Positions 15,680-24,200 of a stretch of DNA of 64,000 nucleotides are shown here, piece by piece. A program made the position numbers and the translations under genes. The notes under the pieces are model-generated. The model made no database searches. It was not told where the DNA came from and saw only the letters and a list, made by a program, of their open reading frames with translations. Location: the NCBI GenBank assembly GCA_019752335.1, contig JAIEMJ010000024.1, positions 62,001-126,000 on the forward strand, written 5' to 3'. Source of the stretch: Bryobacteraceae bacterium. Lineage in GTDB: Bacteria > Acidobacteriota > Terriglobia > Bryobacterales > Bryobacteraceae. Positions within the stretch are counted from its first letter, which is position 1, and the number at the start of each line of letters is the position of its first letter.

Positions 15680-16854
15680 GTTTGCCATTGGGCTTCCGGT
15701 ATTCGTCCGCCTACGCGGGCTTGCGCAAAACCAAGCGCAATGATTTGGGCTTGATCTGGAGTGACCGTCCCGCTTCCGCCGCGGCCGTGTTTACCACCAA
15801 CGTCGTGAAGGCCGCGCCGGTGCTGGCCGCGCAAGCGAATTTGCTCGCCGCCGGCGGACGCGTGCAAGCCGTCCTGGTGAACGCGGGCAACGCTAACTGC
15901 GCCACGCGCACCGGCGATCGCGTCGTCAAAGAGACGCTCTCGGCGCTGTCGAAGGCCCTGAAAGTTCCCGCCAAACTGCTCTTTCCAGCTTCCACGGGCG
16001 TGATCGGCGTCGAAATGAAGGGCGACCTGGTGGTGAAGGCGATTCCCGGCCTGGTGGCGGCGGCGAGCGAAGCCCGCTTCGACGAAGTCGCGCTCGCCAT
16101 CATGACGACGGATATCGTCCCCAAGTCCATCGCGGCGGGCCTCGAGCTCAAGGGCGGCGTGGTCCACATCGCGGGCATGACCAAGGGCTCCGGCATGATT
16201 CATCCCAACATGGCGACGACGCTGGCGTTCGTGATGACCGACGCGGTGATTGCGCCCGGGCAGCTACAGCCGATCCTGAAGCGCGCCGTGGACGCGAGCT
16301 TCCACCGCATCTCGGTAGACGGCGATACCTCCACCAACGATTGCGTGCTGGTAATGGCCAATGGCGCCAGCGGCGTTACGGTAACTAGCAAGGAACTGCG
16401 GGCCTTCGAAGAGTCCTTGACGGTGGTGCTGCAAAGCCTGGCGAAGCAGATTGCCCGCGATGGCGAAGGCGCGCGCAAGTTAGTGACAATTGACATCTAC
16501 GGCGCCAAGAATAACGCCGAGGCCGCGCGGATCGCGCGCTCCATCGCGAATTCGCCGCTCGTCAAGACCGCGGTCGCCGGCGCTGACCCCAACTGGGGCC
16601 GCATCATCTGCGCCGCCGGTTACAGCGGCGTCGACTTCGATCCGCGCGGCGTCGATATCGCCTTTCAGGGGACGCCGGTCTGCAAAAAGGGCCTCGCCGT
16701 CGAATTCGACGAGGAGGCGCTGATCGAGAAGCTGCGCGAGAACGAAATCTCCATCGCCTTCCAACTGCGCGGCGACGGGAAGGGCCAAGCCACCTTCTGG
16801 ACTTGCGATCTGACTGAGGGTTACATCGAAATCAATGGTAGCTATCGCACTTAG
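15676..16854 (+). CDS. argJ: Glutamate/ornithine N-acetyltransferase (bifunctional ArgJ)
   Basis: The product is 392 residues. ArgJ transfers acetyl between N-acetylornithine and glutamate in the cyclic arginine pathway. The self-cleavage site is visible in KGSGMIHPNMATTLAF, where cleavage before the first threonine of the ATT gives the alpha and beta chains and exposes the nucleophile. Other motifs are NAGNANCATRTGD, SVDGDTSTNDCVLVMANG and GADPNWGRIICAAGYSG. It starts inside the fmt stop codon (ATGA), which fixes the ATG at 15676. Its end overlaps the next small gene by 20 bases. Confidence 0.96.
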   Translation: MSLPLGFRYSSAYAGLRKTKRNDLGLIWSDRPASAAAVFTTNVVKAAPVLAAQANLLAAGGRVQAVLVNAGNANCATRTGDRVVKETLSALSKALKVPAKLLFPASTGVIGVEMKGDLVVKAIPGLVAAASEARFDEVALAIMTTDIVPKSIAAGLELKGGVVHIAGMTKGSGMIHPNMATTLAFVMTDAVIAPGQLQPILKRAVDASFHRISVDGDTSTNDCVLVMANGASGVTVTSKELRAFEESLTVVLQSLAKQIARDGEGARKLVTIDIYGAKNNAEAARIARSIANSPLVKTAVAGADPNWGRIICAAGYSGVDFDPRGVDIAFQGTPVCKKGLAVEFDEEALIEKLRENEISIAFQLRGDGKGQATFWTCDLTEGYIEINGSYRT

Positions 16855-17239
16855 CCTACTGCTCGCCTTCGCCGATGACCGCACTTCCGTCGCTGACTAC
16901 CTCGGCGACGCCGCGGCTCAACTGGCGGCCAACAACCCGCGCGGCTTCCTCAAGCGCTTTAACCCGGAGATGCCCGGCTACGCGCAACTCGAAACCGAGG
17001 TGACGGCGTTGCTGAAGGTCGCCGAAGTATCAAGCGCCGCGCAGGTGCTGGAGATGACGGCCACCGATGAGGGGGTCGCGTTGCAGGTGGATTGGTTTAT
17101 TCAGTTGCGGCTGCACGGGGAAGATCTGGCGGGAGAGCGCCGCCGGGAGTTAGTGCAAGTGCGCTTGAAGCGGGTGGGCAAGGGCTGGCGGATTCAGTCG
17201 TTGACGCCGTTGTCGTTGTTTGTGGCGCCGCATTTGTGA
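16835..17239 (+). CDS. Small exported protein, function unknown (NTF2-like fold possible)
   Basis: The product is 134 residues. A short signal peptide (MVAIALSLLLAFA) is followed by a soluble domain with SVADYLGDAAAQLAANNPRGF at its start and VQVRLKRVGKGWRIQSL near its end. This pattern of an N-terminal helix and C-terminal strand with WRI is common in NTF2-like proteins, but the assignment is weak. It overlaps the argJ end by 20 bases, so it is translated from the same message. It is convergent with the ORF6N gene, with seven bases between the stops. Confidence 0.6.
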   Translation: MVAIALSLLLAFADDRTSVADYLGDAAAQLAANNPRGFLKRFNPEMPGYAQLETEVTALLKVAEVSSAAQVLEMTATDEGVALQVDWFIQLRLHGEDLAGERRRELVQVRLKRVGKGWRIQSLTPLSLFVAPHL

Positions 17240-17246
17240 GGTGGGG

Positions 17247-17804
17247 TCAGCCTTCGGCGCGAAAGCCGATGCGGTTTTTCGGGAGTTCGGGAGGCAAGAG
17301 TTTCAGATTGTCGATTTCTTCGGCCAGGATGTTGATCACCGAGGCGTGCTGATCTTGGTTCGCTTCTAGCTTCTCAATCCTCGCGGCAAGATCCTTGTGG
17401 CCGGAGATGAGTTCGCGGAGCTTGACGAAGGCGCGCATAATGAGAATGCTCATCTGTACCGCCTTCTCACTCTTCAGCACGGCGGAGAGCATGGCGACGC
17501 CGAATTCAGTAAAGGCAAAGGGCCGGTAGCGGCGTCCACCATACCCAGAAGTCGATCCTGAACTTGAGGTCGCAAATTGCGACCTCAAGTCGTCGAATTC
17601 CTCCTGGGTGAGCTGGAACATGAAGTCCGGAGGGAAGCGCGAACGGTTGCGAGTGGCCGCTTCGTTCAATCGCTTCGTGGGTACCTGATAGAGCTCAGCC
17701 AGATCCATATCCAGCATGACCTTCTGGCCCTGGATGAGGAAAATCCGGTTCTCAATTCGCTCAATCGGGACGATTAATTCGGTCGCGCCAAGTTTCTTGA
17801 TCAT
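17247..17804 (-). CDS. ORF6N domain protein
   Basis: The product is 185 residues. The ORF6N domain (about 10-95) is clear: IENRIFLIQGQKVMLDMDLAELYQVPTKRLNEA, then RNRSRFPPDFMFQLTQEEF and GGRRYRPFAFTEFGVAMLSAVL. ORF6N/KilA-N domains are DNA-binding modules from large DNA viruses and phages; stand-alone chromosomal copies like this one are widespread and of unknown role. The C-terminus (REL...DLAARIEKLEANQDQH) is a predicted coiled coil. The codons for LRSQFATSS contain a 29-bp perfect palindrome, annotated separately. It is probably a horizontally mobile gene. Confidence 0.9.
   Translation of the reverse strand: MIKKLGATELIVPIERIENRIFLIQGQKVMLDMDLAELYQVPTKRLNEAATRNRSRFPPDFMFQLTQEEFDDLRSQFATSSSGSTSGYGGRRYRPFAFTEFGVAMLSAVLKSEKAVQMSILIMRAFVKLRELISGHKDLAARIEKLEANQDQHASVINILAEEIDNLKLLPPELPKNRIGFRAEG
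17562..17590. repeat. 29-bp perfect palindrome inside the ORF6N coding sequence
   Basis: ACTTGAGGTCGCAA and TTGCGACCTCAAGT are exact inverse complements separated by one base. The palindrome covers the codons for the conserved LRSQFATSS stretch of the ORF6N domain. Part of the symmetry may follow from the protein sequence, but perfect symmetry over 29 bases needs codon choice as well, so it may be a binding site or an mRNA hairpin used for self-regulation. Confidence 0.75.
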
Positions 17805-17871
17805 TGAAAATAAATGGAATTCTCAATAATCGTATCACCCAAATGACCGCGGCGTTTTGGCGGATAAAAAG

Positions 17872-18891
17872 CTACAGTAGCCGGAAGTTGACTTCGACGT
17901 AGGCGGACACCGGCACCGCGCGGCCATCTTTCAGGCCCGGGCGGAAGCGCCACTTCATCACCGCTTCAATCGCCTTTTCATCGAGGCCCAAGCCGAGAGG
18001 ACGCACCACCCGCAGGTCGCGCGGGTTGCCCTTTTCGTCGACGATCACCGATAGCAGCACCGTGCCTTGGAACTTCGCTTTGCGCGCTTCTTCGGAGTAT
18101 TCGGGCTCCACTTTCAGAATCACGGCCGGTGCAGAGACGCCGCCGCCGATCTTATAGGCGCCACCGCCGGTGTTGCCGCCGTTGCCCGCGCCAAATCCGG
18201 CGCCGCCACCCGAGCCGACACCGCCGCCCGGGCCGGAACCGATGCCGCCTCCGGAGCCGGGTCCGTTGGAGGGCAGCCGTACGCCGGCGAGCGGATTGCC
18301 GAGATCCGGCATGTTCACTTGCGGCAGTTGCGCGTCGGGTTGGATGACGAGCGTCGGCTCCATCACCAGCTTCGGCTTCGGATTGTTCACCACCGCCATC
18401 GGGGGCGTGAATTGCTTCGGCGCGATCTTGGGGAGCTTGCCCTTGCTTTCGGGCATGGGAGAACGGTCACCACCGCCGCCACCACCGCCCATCGTGTTTT
18501 TCTTCTGGGGCGCGGGCTTGTATGGTGTCAGGTCTGGAGCGATCAGCGCCACCGAGTCCTTGGCGAGCTTCTGCATCGCCGGACTGGTTCCCAGGATCAC
18601 GAGCGTCGTAATCACCAGTACATGCAGGCCAACAGAGACGAAGCGCGAGCGTCCGACGTTTTCGGAGCCACTCCAAATGTCCTTCACGGCGACGGGCTTG
18701 GAGGTGATTTCGAGCGGAGGCAATTCCGGAGGCCGGACGGTCTCTTTGATATTGCGGATAAAGGCGGTGAGCCAGGGTTCCTGCTGCCGTCCACCCAGGA
18801 CCGCGGCGAGTTGATCCTCCAGGGCGCCGGGGCGCGCCCCGGCATTGACCACCGGATCAGTTTCGTTTTGCGAATTCGCAATACCGGGCAT
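17872..18891 (-). CDS. TonB-family energy transducer
   Basis: The product is 339 residues. A cytoplasmic N-terminal segment of about 80 residues precedes one membrane anchor (FVSVGLHVLVITTLVILGT), then a proline/glycine-rich periplasmic linker with GGGGGGGD and long Gly-Ser-Pro runs, and a C-terminal TonB domain (about 265-339) with EYSEEARKAKFQGTVLLSV, VVRPLGLGLDEKAIEAVMKW and RFRPGLKDG. It couples the proton-motive force to outer-membrane receptors; a TonB-dependent receptor is encoded 2 kb away. The cytoplasmic extension before the anchor is longer than in classical TonB. Confidence 0.9.
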   Translation of the reverse strand: MPGIANSQNETDPVVNAGARPGALEDQLAAVLGGRQQEPWLTAFIRNIKETVRPPELPPLEITSKPVAVKDIWSGSENVGRSRFVSVGLHVLVITTLVILGTSPAMQKLAKDSVALIAPDLTPYKPAPQKKNTMGGGGGGGDRSPMPESKGKLPKIAPKQFTPPMAVVNNPKPKLVMEPTLVIQPDAQLPQVNMPDLGNPLAGVRLPSNGPGSGGGIGSGPGGGVGSGGGAGFGAGNGGNTGGGAYKIGGGVSAPAVILKVEPEYSEEARKAKFQGTVLLSVIVDEKGNPRDLRVVRPLGLGLDEKAIEAVMKWRFRPGLKDGRAVPVSAYVEVNFRLL

Positions 18892-19193
18892 TCGTGTACC
18901 GTCCTACCTCAACTGACGCCTCAATCGGGGTTCGGGTTGCAAAACCATCGTCATGTCAAGCATTTTGCCACAACCACGGCCGTACACCGATGGCTTCGTC
19001 CAAAGAATATTATCACATGGATCCCGCTTTTCATTCCCGCTGGTGGAATCCCCCCCATCTCTGAGCCGTACTGGAACCGGTTTTTTCCCATTCGGACCTG
19101 CAAACGTGTTTAACATGTATACTCGTTTAGACTAAGGACTCAGCCTTGAGGTAAAAGTTGGCTTGGTTCGCGAGCGAAGGAGATTCCTCAATA
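18892..19193. promoter_or_regulatory. Divergent intergenic region between tonB-like and radical SAM genes
   Basis: About 300 bases serving two divergent genes. On the plus strand TGTATACT (19116-19123) resembles a -10 box about 70 bases before the radical SAM start, but its -35 is poor. On the minus strand TTGACA (18953-18958) resembles a -35 box without a good -10. AAGGAG at 19177-19182 is the ribosome-binding site for the radical SAM gene. No repeat or RNA was recognised. Confidence 0.35.
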
Positions 19194-20729
19194 ATGCGTG
19201 TCCACCTGATTAATCCGAGCGACGTGTCGTTCGGGATCGGCGTCATCACCCCCCGCTGGCTTTTCGTCCTGGCTGCGGCGACGCCCCGGGTATACGGCGA
19301 TCCCGTCATCGTCGACGAGACGCTGGAAACCCTGGTGCCCGAGACCATCCAGCCCGGCGACATCGTCGGCATTGGCGTCCACACCGGCAATGCCCTGCGC
19401 GGCTTCGAGGTCGGCAAGATCGCCCGCGCCCGCGGCGCCTGGGTGATCTACGGTGGCATTCACGCTACGCTCTATCCCGAAGAAGCGCGCGACCTGGGTA
19501 TGGCCCACTCCGTTGTCAGTGGCGATGGCGACGTCATCTGGCGCAAAGTGATCGAGGACTGCGTCGCCGGCAAACTGCAGGAGCGCTACGACGGCGGCCG
19601 CGTCAGTGGCGAAGGCTTCGTCCCCGCCCGCTGGGACCTGCTGCCCCAAGGCAGCTATATGTGGGCCTCCGTACAGACCGTCCGCGGCTGCCCCAAGCAT
19701 TGCTCCTTCTGCTCCGTCTGGCGCACCGACGGCCAGAAGCCCCGCCAGCGCGCGGTGGACAAAGTGATCGGCGAGATCATCGAACTGCGCCGCGCCGGCT
19801 ATCGTTTCATCGCCCTGGCCGACGACAACTTCTATCCCGTCACGCTCACCGACATTCAGCTCGCGGAAAAGCAAGGCAACACGGCCCGCGTCGCCGAGTT
19901 GAAAGGCCTGCGCACCGAGCGATTCGAACTGATGACCGCTTTGGCCCAGTTGCCCGCCGACATGGTCTTCTTCACGCAGATCACCATGGAGGCCGCCGAG
20001 GACACGCAATTCCTCGACGCTATGCGCGAAGCCCGCATCAAGGGCGCCCTGGTCGGCGTCGAAAGCGTCACCGCCGAAGGTCTGAAGGCCGTCTTCAAAG
20101 ACTTCAACGAGAGCGGCGACAGCCTCGCCGTACAACTGCAGACCTTCAAGAAGCATGGCGTCCACGTCCTGGGCTCCTTTATCTTCGGCCTCCCGACGGA
20201 CCGTCCCGACAGCTTCGCCGCCACCGCCGCCATGGCCAAGGAAGCCGACATTACCTTTGCCCAGTTCGTCATGATGACGCCCTTCCCCGGCACCGTCGAT
20301 TTCGAGCGCTGGGAAAAGCGCCTCGGCGACGACGTCGAAAAGGTCGACGGCATCCCGATCACCCGCTACTGGCTGATCCCCGCCGAAAAGCGGCCTAAGA
20401 TGTTCACGCCGCACCCAACGATGAGCTCCGACGAAATCCGCGAACGCACGCAAGGCGTTTGGGATTCGTTCTACAGCCTGCCCGAAATCTGGAAGCGCGC
20501 GCATTGTGTGAAGTCGCTGAAGTCGCGCATCGCCTTCATGCTGATTTCGAAGCTCTACCGGCAGATGTACGCCAACACCGGCATCTCCACCGACAGCGCC
20601 CGCCGCAAGACGGCCAACCGCTGGGCTCGCCTAATGGTGAAGCCGGCCCGCATGCTCTTCGTCGCCAAGCCGATGCCGGAATTGGCGATGCCCAAGCGCG
20701 AGAGTTCGCCCCTGACCGTATTGCAGTAG
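19194..20729 (+). CDS. B12-binding-domain radical SAM enzyme, substrate unknown
   Basis: The product is 511 residues from ATG 19194, which has AGGAG 11 bases upstream and starts directly on the Rossmann-like B12-binding domain (MRVHLINPSDVSFG; no DxHxxG, so cobalamin is probably base-on or absent). The radical SAM core carries the cluster motif RGCPKHCSFCSVW (CxxxCxxC), then ALADDNFYP and GSFIFGLPTDRPDSF. The C-terminal part (MMTPFPGTVDFERWEK onward) has several tryptophans and basic residues. Related B12 radical SAM proteins methylate or rearrange lipids, cofactors or antibiotics. No neighbour identifies the substrate; squalene-synthesis genes are 24 kb away. Confidence 0.85.
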   Translation: MRVHLINPSDVSFGIGVITPRWLFVLAAATPRVYGDPVIVDETLETLVPETIQPGDIVGIGVHTGNALRGFEVGKIARARGAWVIYGGIHATLYPEEARDLGMAHSVVSGDGDVIWRKVIEDCVAGKLQERYDGGRVSGEGFVPARWDLLPQGSYMWASVQTVRGCPKHCSFCSVWRTDGQKPRQRAVDKVIGEIIELRRAGYRFIALADDNFYPVTLTDIQLAEKQGNTARVAELKGLRTERFELMTALAQLPADMVFFTQITMEAAEDTQFLDAMREARIKGALVGVESVTAEGLKAVFKDFNESGDSLAVQLQTFKKHGVHVLGSFIFGLPTDRPDSFAATAAMAKEADITFAQFVMMTPFPGTVDFERWEKRLGDDVEKVDGIPITRYWLIPAEKRPKMFTPHPTMSSDEIRERTQGVWDSFYSLPEIWKRAHCVKSLKSRIAFMLISKLYRQMYANTGISTDSARRKTANRWARLMVKPARMLFVAKPMPELAMPKRESSPLTVLQ

Positions 20730-20740
20730 CGGCCGGCGCG

Positions 20741-20766
20741 GAGGAAGATAAGGGGATCTTCCTCCC
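20741..20766. terminator. Bidirectional stem-loop between convergent genes
   Basis: GGAGGAAGAT and ATCTTCCTCC form a perfect 10-bp stem around AAGGGG, between the stop of the radical SAM gene (+) and that of the TonB-dependent receptor (-). There is no clear T run on either side, so it may terminate both transcripts weakly or simply protect the 3' ends. Confidence 0.6.
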
Positions 20767-20824
20767 GCTCAGTTCATCGCCGTGGGGATCTTCCGACGAA
20801 GCATCGATTCCTCGGGACGAAGGG

Positions 20825-23800
20825 CTACCAGATCAATTTCAAACCAAACTGCAAGTTGCGGGGCGTCTGCGCGGCGGTGATCACCCCGAAGTTTGCCGTG
20901 GCCAGCACGTTGCCTGGCGCGGCGAAACGCGGTGTGTTTGAGAAGGTGAACGCCTCAAAGCGAAACTGCAGCCGCAATCGTTCCAGCAACTGGAAACTCT
21001 TGAGCGCCGAGAAGTCCCAGTTGAACGTCGGACGGCCGCGCAGGATGTTGCGGCCAGCGTTGCCGTAGGTGAAGTTCGCGGGCCGGGCAAAGGCGTCTAC
21101 GTTAAAGTCTCGCGCCAGGGTGCGCCCACCGGCGAGCGCGTCGCCCACGACGTTGGGCCGTTGCACGACGCTGGTGGTCCCGGAATTAGCGGGATTCCCT
21201 TGCGTGGTGGGACTGAACGGCGCCGCGGAGGCCATCGTGATGATGGAACCGGTGGACCAGCCGCCCAGAATCGCGTTCAAGGCCGGATGCGCCTTGTTCA
21301 ACCACGTGCGACCCTTCCCAAAGGGCAAATCGTACAGCGTGGAGGTAACAAAGCGGTGCGGAATATCCTGATTGTCGATGCCCCGCTCCGGCCGCAGATC
21401 AAAGATATTCTGGAAGCCGCAACCGGTGGCGTTGCCCTGCACGGCGCCGCCGCAGGTATCGCCGATATTCTTTGACCACGTGTAGGAAGCCAGCACCGTG
21501 AAGCCACGCGCAAAGCGGCGCTCAATCTTGCTCACCATGGCGTGGTAAATCGAGTTTCCGTCGTAACGGTGGCTGATCACCGGTCCCAGGGGTGAGGTCG
21601 TAATTCCCGTGCCAGGAATTTCGAGACTCCGGAAAACACGTTTCGAGTCAATCGCACCGGGACCCGCGGGCGAGAAATTGCCGTCGTACTGGCGCACTAA
21701 ATGTAGTCCGCGTGAACCGGAGTAACCTACTTCCAGTAACCAGTCCTGACCGAATTCGCGCTGAATGTTAAAATTCCACTGGTGCGCCGCCGACATCTTT
21801 GGATGCCGCTGGTAAGACGAAAACTGTAAGCCGGTAGCCCGCGCAAGCACTGTCGCTCCCGCTGGCGGGCCCTGCGAAAGCCGTAGCGCGGGCACCGTAT
21901 TCGAGCCCGTAAGTGTGACTCCAAACGCGAACGGCGCATTGCCAATCAGGAATTCGGCGTCACCCAGGTTCTCCATGTAAGCGTAGAAGAGTCCGTAGCC
22001 GGTGCGCACCACGGTCTTTTCGTTGAGCTTATAGGACAGGCCCACGCGGGGCATGAAGTTATTTGTATCAGTGGCCACCAGCGCGCGGTCGTAACGGGAG
22101 CCGCTACTGGTGGCGTACACCAGTTTCGCCTGGCCCGGCGTCGTGTCGACGTCGAAGTTCCCCATTTTGTTGCCCTTTTCATACCAGGGAGGCGACACTT
22201 CGTAACGCAGGCCCAGGTTCACCGTCAGCCGTTGATGGATCTTCCAATCGTCCTGCAGGAACACCGCCAGATTGGAAGCACGCATGGAGACCGTAATCGG
22301 CGATTGCCAGGCCCATTGGCTCGAGACTCCCAGTAAGAAGTCGGCCGCGCCATCGCCGGAGTAAGCGCCATTGAAGGTGTAAGTGCCGAGGGTATTGCGA
22401 ATATTGAAGATTGGATTCTGAGACCGGATAAAGGACGCGCCGGTCTTCACCGTATGGCGTCCATGAATCCAACTGAGGTCGCCGCTAATTTGCCGGTTCT
22501 GCGAATTGCGGTCCACCGGATTATTGGGGCCAATTCCCAGGGCGCGATACCCGGTGATCGACATCTGAGAAAAGCCTCCGTCAGGCACCGCCGTCGCGCC
22601 GGGAATGCCGAACTCCTGATTGAAATTGCGGCCCAACGCGGAGGCCGGATTGTTGCGCTGAAACCGGGTGTAATTCCAGCCCGCGCGTGTGGTCATGATC
22701 AGGTTCGTCGTGAAGATGTGGTTCCAGCCCGCCCCCGTGTTGACGCCTTCGGTAACATAGTCCAGGTTACCTCCGCCGTAGGCTGGCGCGGGTAGGTTAG
22801 GGGTATCCGGCAGCAACGTATCGTGACGGCTGAGCCGGAAGAACGCATTGTCGCGCGAGCTCACATTGTGGTCCACGCGGACGTCCCATTTGTCGACATC
22901 TTGATTGCGCGGCGATAGGTAAGTGAAGTTATTCGCCAGATTCGCGCTTTGTGGCGCCGGATAAAGTTGAGCTAACTTCTGCGCGACGGGATCGAGGCGG
23001 GAAGCGGGAATCACATTGCCCGGAAATTGTAAGCCCGTGGTCGGATCGAGAATTCGCCGCGCGGCCGGTAACTCGCCAAAATCCCCAGTGCGCATGCGCA
23101 AAGTCGGGAGAGTATTCGCAATCGTGCTCGTTTCGCGGATGCGGGTACTCTCGAAATCACCGAAGAAGAAAGTCCGGTTGCGGCCGTCATAGAGTTTTCC
23201 TAGTACGATGGGTCCGCCCAGCGACAGGCCATATTGATTGCGCTTGAAAGTAGGTTTCTTCACGCCGGCAGGAGTAAAGAAATTGCGGGCGTCGAATTTT
23301 TCGTTCCGTAAAAACTCAAACGCGGTGCCATGCAATTGGTTCGTGCCGCTCTTGATGGTCAGGTTCACCACGCCGCCCATGCCTCGGCCATACTCCGCTC
23401 CGTAAGCATTCGTTTGGACCTTGAATTCCTGAATGGCATCAATCGAAGGCTGCACCATCTCCGCGCGCCGGCCAGCGGCTGCTAGCTCTACCGAGTTATT
23501 GTCCAGGCCGTCCATCAGGTAGTTATTCTGGCTCACCCGCTGTCCCCCAGCGGAGAAGCCGCCAATGCGCGAACCGCCCAGAGCCTGCACCGCACCGCCG
23601 GACATCAGCGCAAGGTCAATATAGTTACGGCCATTCAGCGGCATTTCGACGATGCGCTGATTGTCGATCACCTGCCCCTGCGACGCCTCCACGGTATTCA
23701 GCCGGCTCACCGAAGCCTTTACCTCGATCTGTTCCTTCGTCCCCCCGACTTCGAGCGTGAAGTTCAACTCGGCCCGTTGATCGATCACCAGCGCGACGCC

Positions 23801-24070
23801 ATTTTGCAGCACCGGCCGGAAGCCTGGATGGCTGACCGTTACGTCATAGGTGCCCGGGGTTAGCAGCGGCAGCGTGTAAAGGCCGAGGTCGTTCGAGAGC
23901 ACCTGCCGTTCGAGCCCCGTCTGAGAATTCTTCACGCGAATGGCCGCGCCCGGCGCGGCGGCGCCGGTCGCGTCGACCACCCGTCCACTGATCTGCGCCG
24001 TCTGCGCGATCAAAGCATTCGCCATGAGGATGAGTCCGACAAAAATCCGCGTAAGCATGGCCGCCATCAT
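20825..24070 (-). CDS. TonB-dependent receptor, Oar-like, with carboxypeptidase-regulatory N-terminal domain
   Basis: The product is 1081 residues. A signal peptide (to about ALIAQ) is followed by a carboxypeptidase-regulatory-like domain (TAQISGRVVDATGAAAPGAAI...GFRP), a plug domain with EMPLNGRNYIDLALMSGG, NNYLMDGLDNNSVELA and GRGMGGVVNLTIKSGTN, then a long beta-barrel ending in an aromatic residue (LQFGLKLIW). Acidobacteria carry many such paralogues, thought to import oligosaccharides or other large substrates or to anchor surface proteins. ATGs at 24070, 24067 and 24058 are all possible. The energising TonB-like gene is nearby. The actual ligand is unknown. Confidence 0.93.
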   Translation of the reverse strand: MMAAMLTRIFVGLILMANALIAQTAQISGRVVDATGAAAPGAAIRVKNSQTGLERQVLSNDLGLYTLPLLTPGTYDVTVSHPGFRPVLQNGVALVIDQRAELNFTLEVGGTKEQIEVKASVSRLNTVEASQGQVIDNQRIVEMPLNGRNYIDLALMSGGAVQALGGSRIGGFSAGGQRVSQNNYLMDGLDNNSVELAAAGRRAEMVQPSIDAIQEFKVQTNAYGAEYGRGMGGVVNLTIKSGTNQLHGTAFEFLRNEKFDARNFFTPAGVKKPTFKRNQYGLSLGGPIVLGKLYDGRNRTFFFGDFESTRIRETSTIANTLPTLRMRTGDFGELPAARRILDPTTGLQFPGNVIPASRLDPVAQKLAQLYPAPQSANLANNFTYLSPRNQDVDKWDVRVDHNVSSRDNAFFRLSRHDTLLPDTPNLPAPAYGGGNLDYVTEGVNTGAGWNHIFTTNLIMTTRAGWNYTRFQRNNPASALGRNFNQEFGIPGATAVPDGGFSQMSITGYRALGIGPNNPVDRNSQNRQISGDLSWIHGRHTVKTGASFIRSQNPIFNIRNTLGTYTFNGAYSGDGAADFLLGVSSQWAWQSPITVSMRASNLAVFLQDDWKIHQRLTVNLGLRYEVSPPWYEKGNKMGNFDVDTTPGQAKLVYATSSGSRYDRALVATDTNNFMPRVGLSYKLNEKTVVRTGYGLFYAYMENLGDAEFLIGNAPFAFGVTLTGSNTVPALRLSQGPPAGATVLARATGLQFSSYQRHPKMSAAHQWNFNIQREFGQDWLLEVGYSGSRGLHLVRQYDGNFSPAGPGAIDSKRVFRSLEIPGTGITTSPLGPVISHRYDGNSIYHAMVSKIERRFARGFTVLASYTWSKNIGDTCGGAVQGNATGCGFQNIFDLRPERGIDNQDIPHRFVTSTLYDLPFGKGRTWLNKAHPALNAILGGWSTGSIITMASAAPFSPTTQGNPANSGTTSVVQRPNVVGDALAGGRTLARDFNVDAFARPANFTYGNAGRNILRGRPTFNWDFSALKSFQLLERLRLQFRFEAFTFSNTPRFAAPGNVLATANFGVITAAQTPRNLQFGLKLIW

Positions 24071-24200
24071 ATCTCAGCCAGCAGCGCACACGGCTCGATT
24101 GCGCTGCTGACGCGTCTGCGGCATCATAGTTGGGCAATCCGGCGCACGGTCGCTGGCAGTGCCGCCAGGCTAACCATAGGGCAGGAGGAAATTCCAGTAA

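Noticed and set aside
19188-20504. A 438-codon minus-strand frame opposite the radical SAM gene
   Set aside because: Antisense shadow; the plus strand has the cluster motif and a ribosome-binding site.
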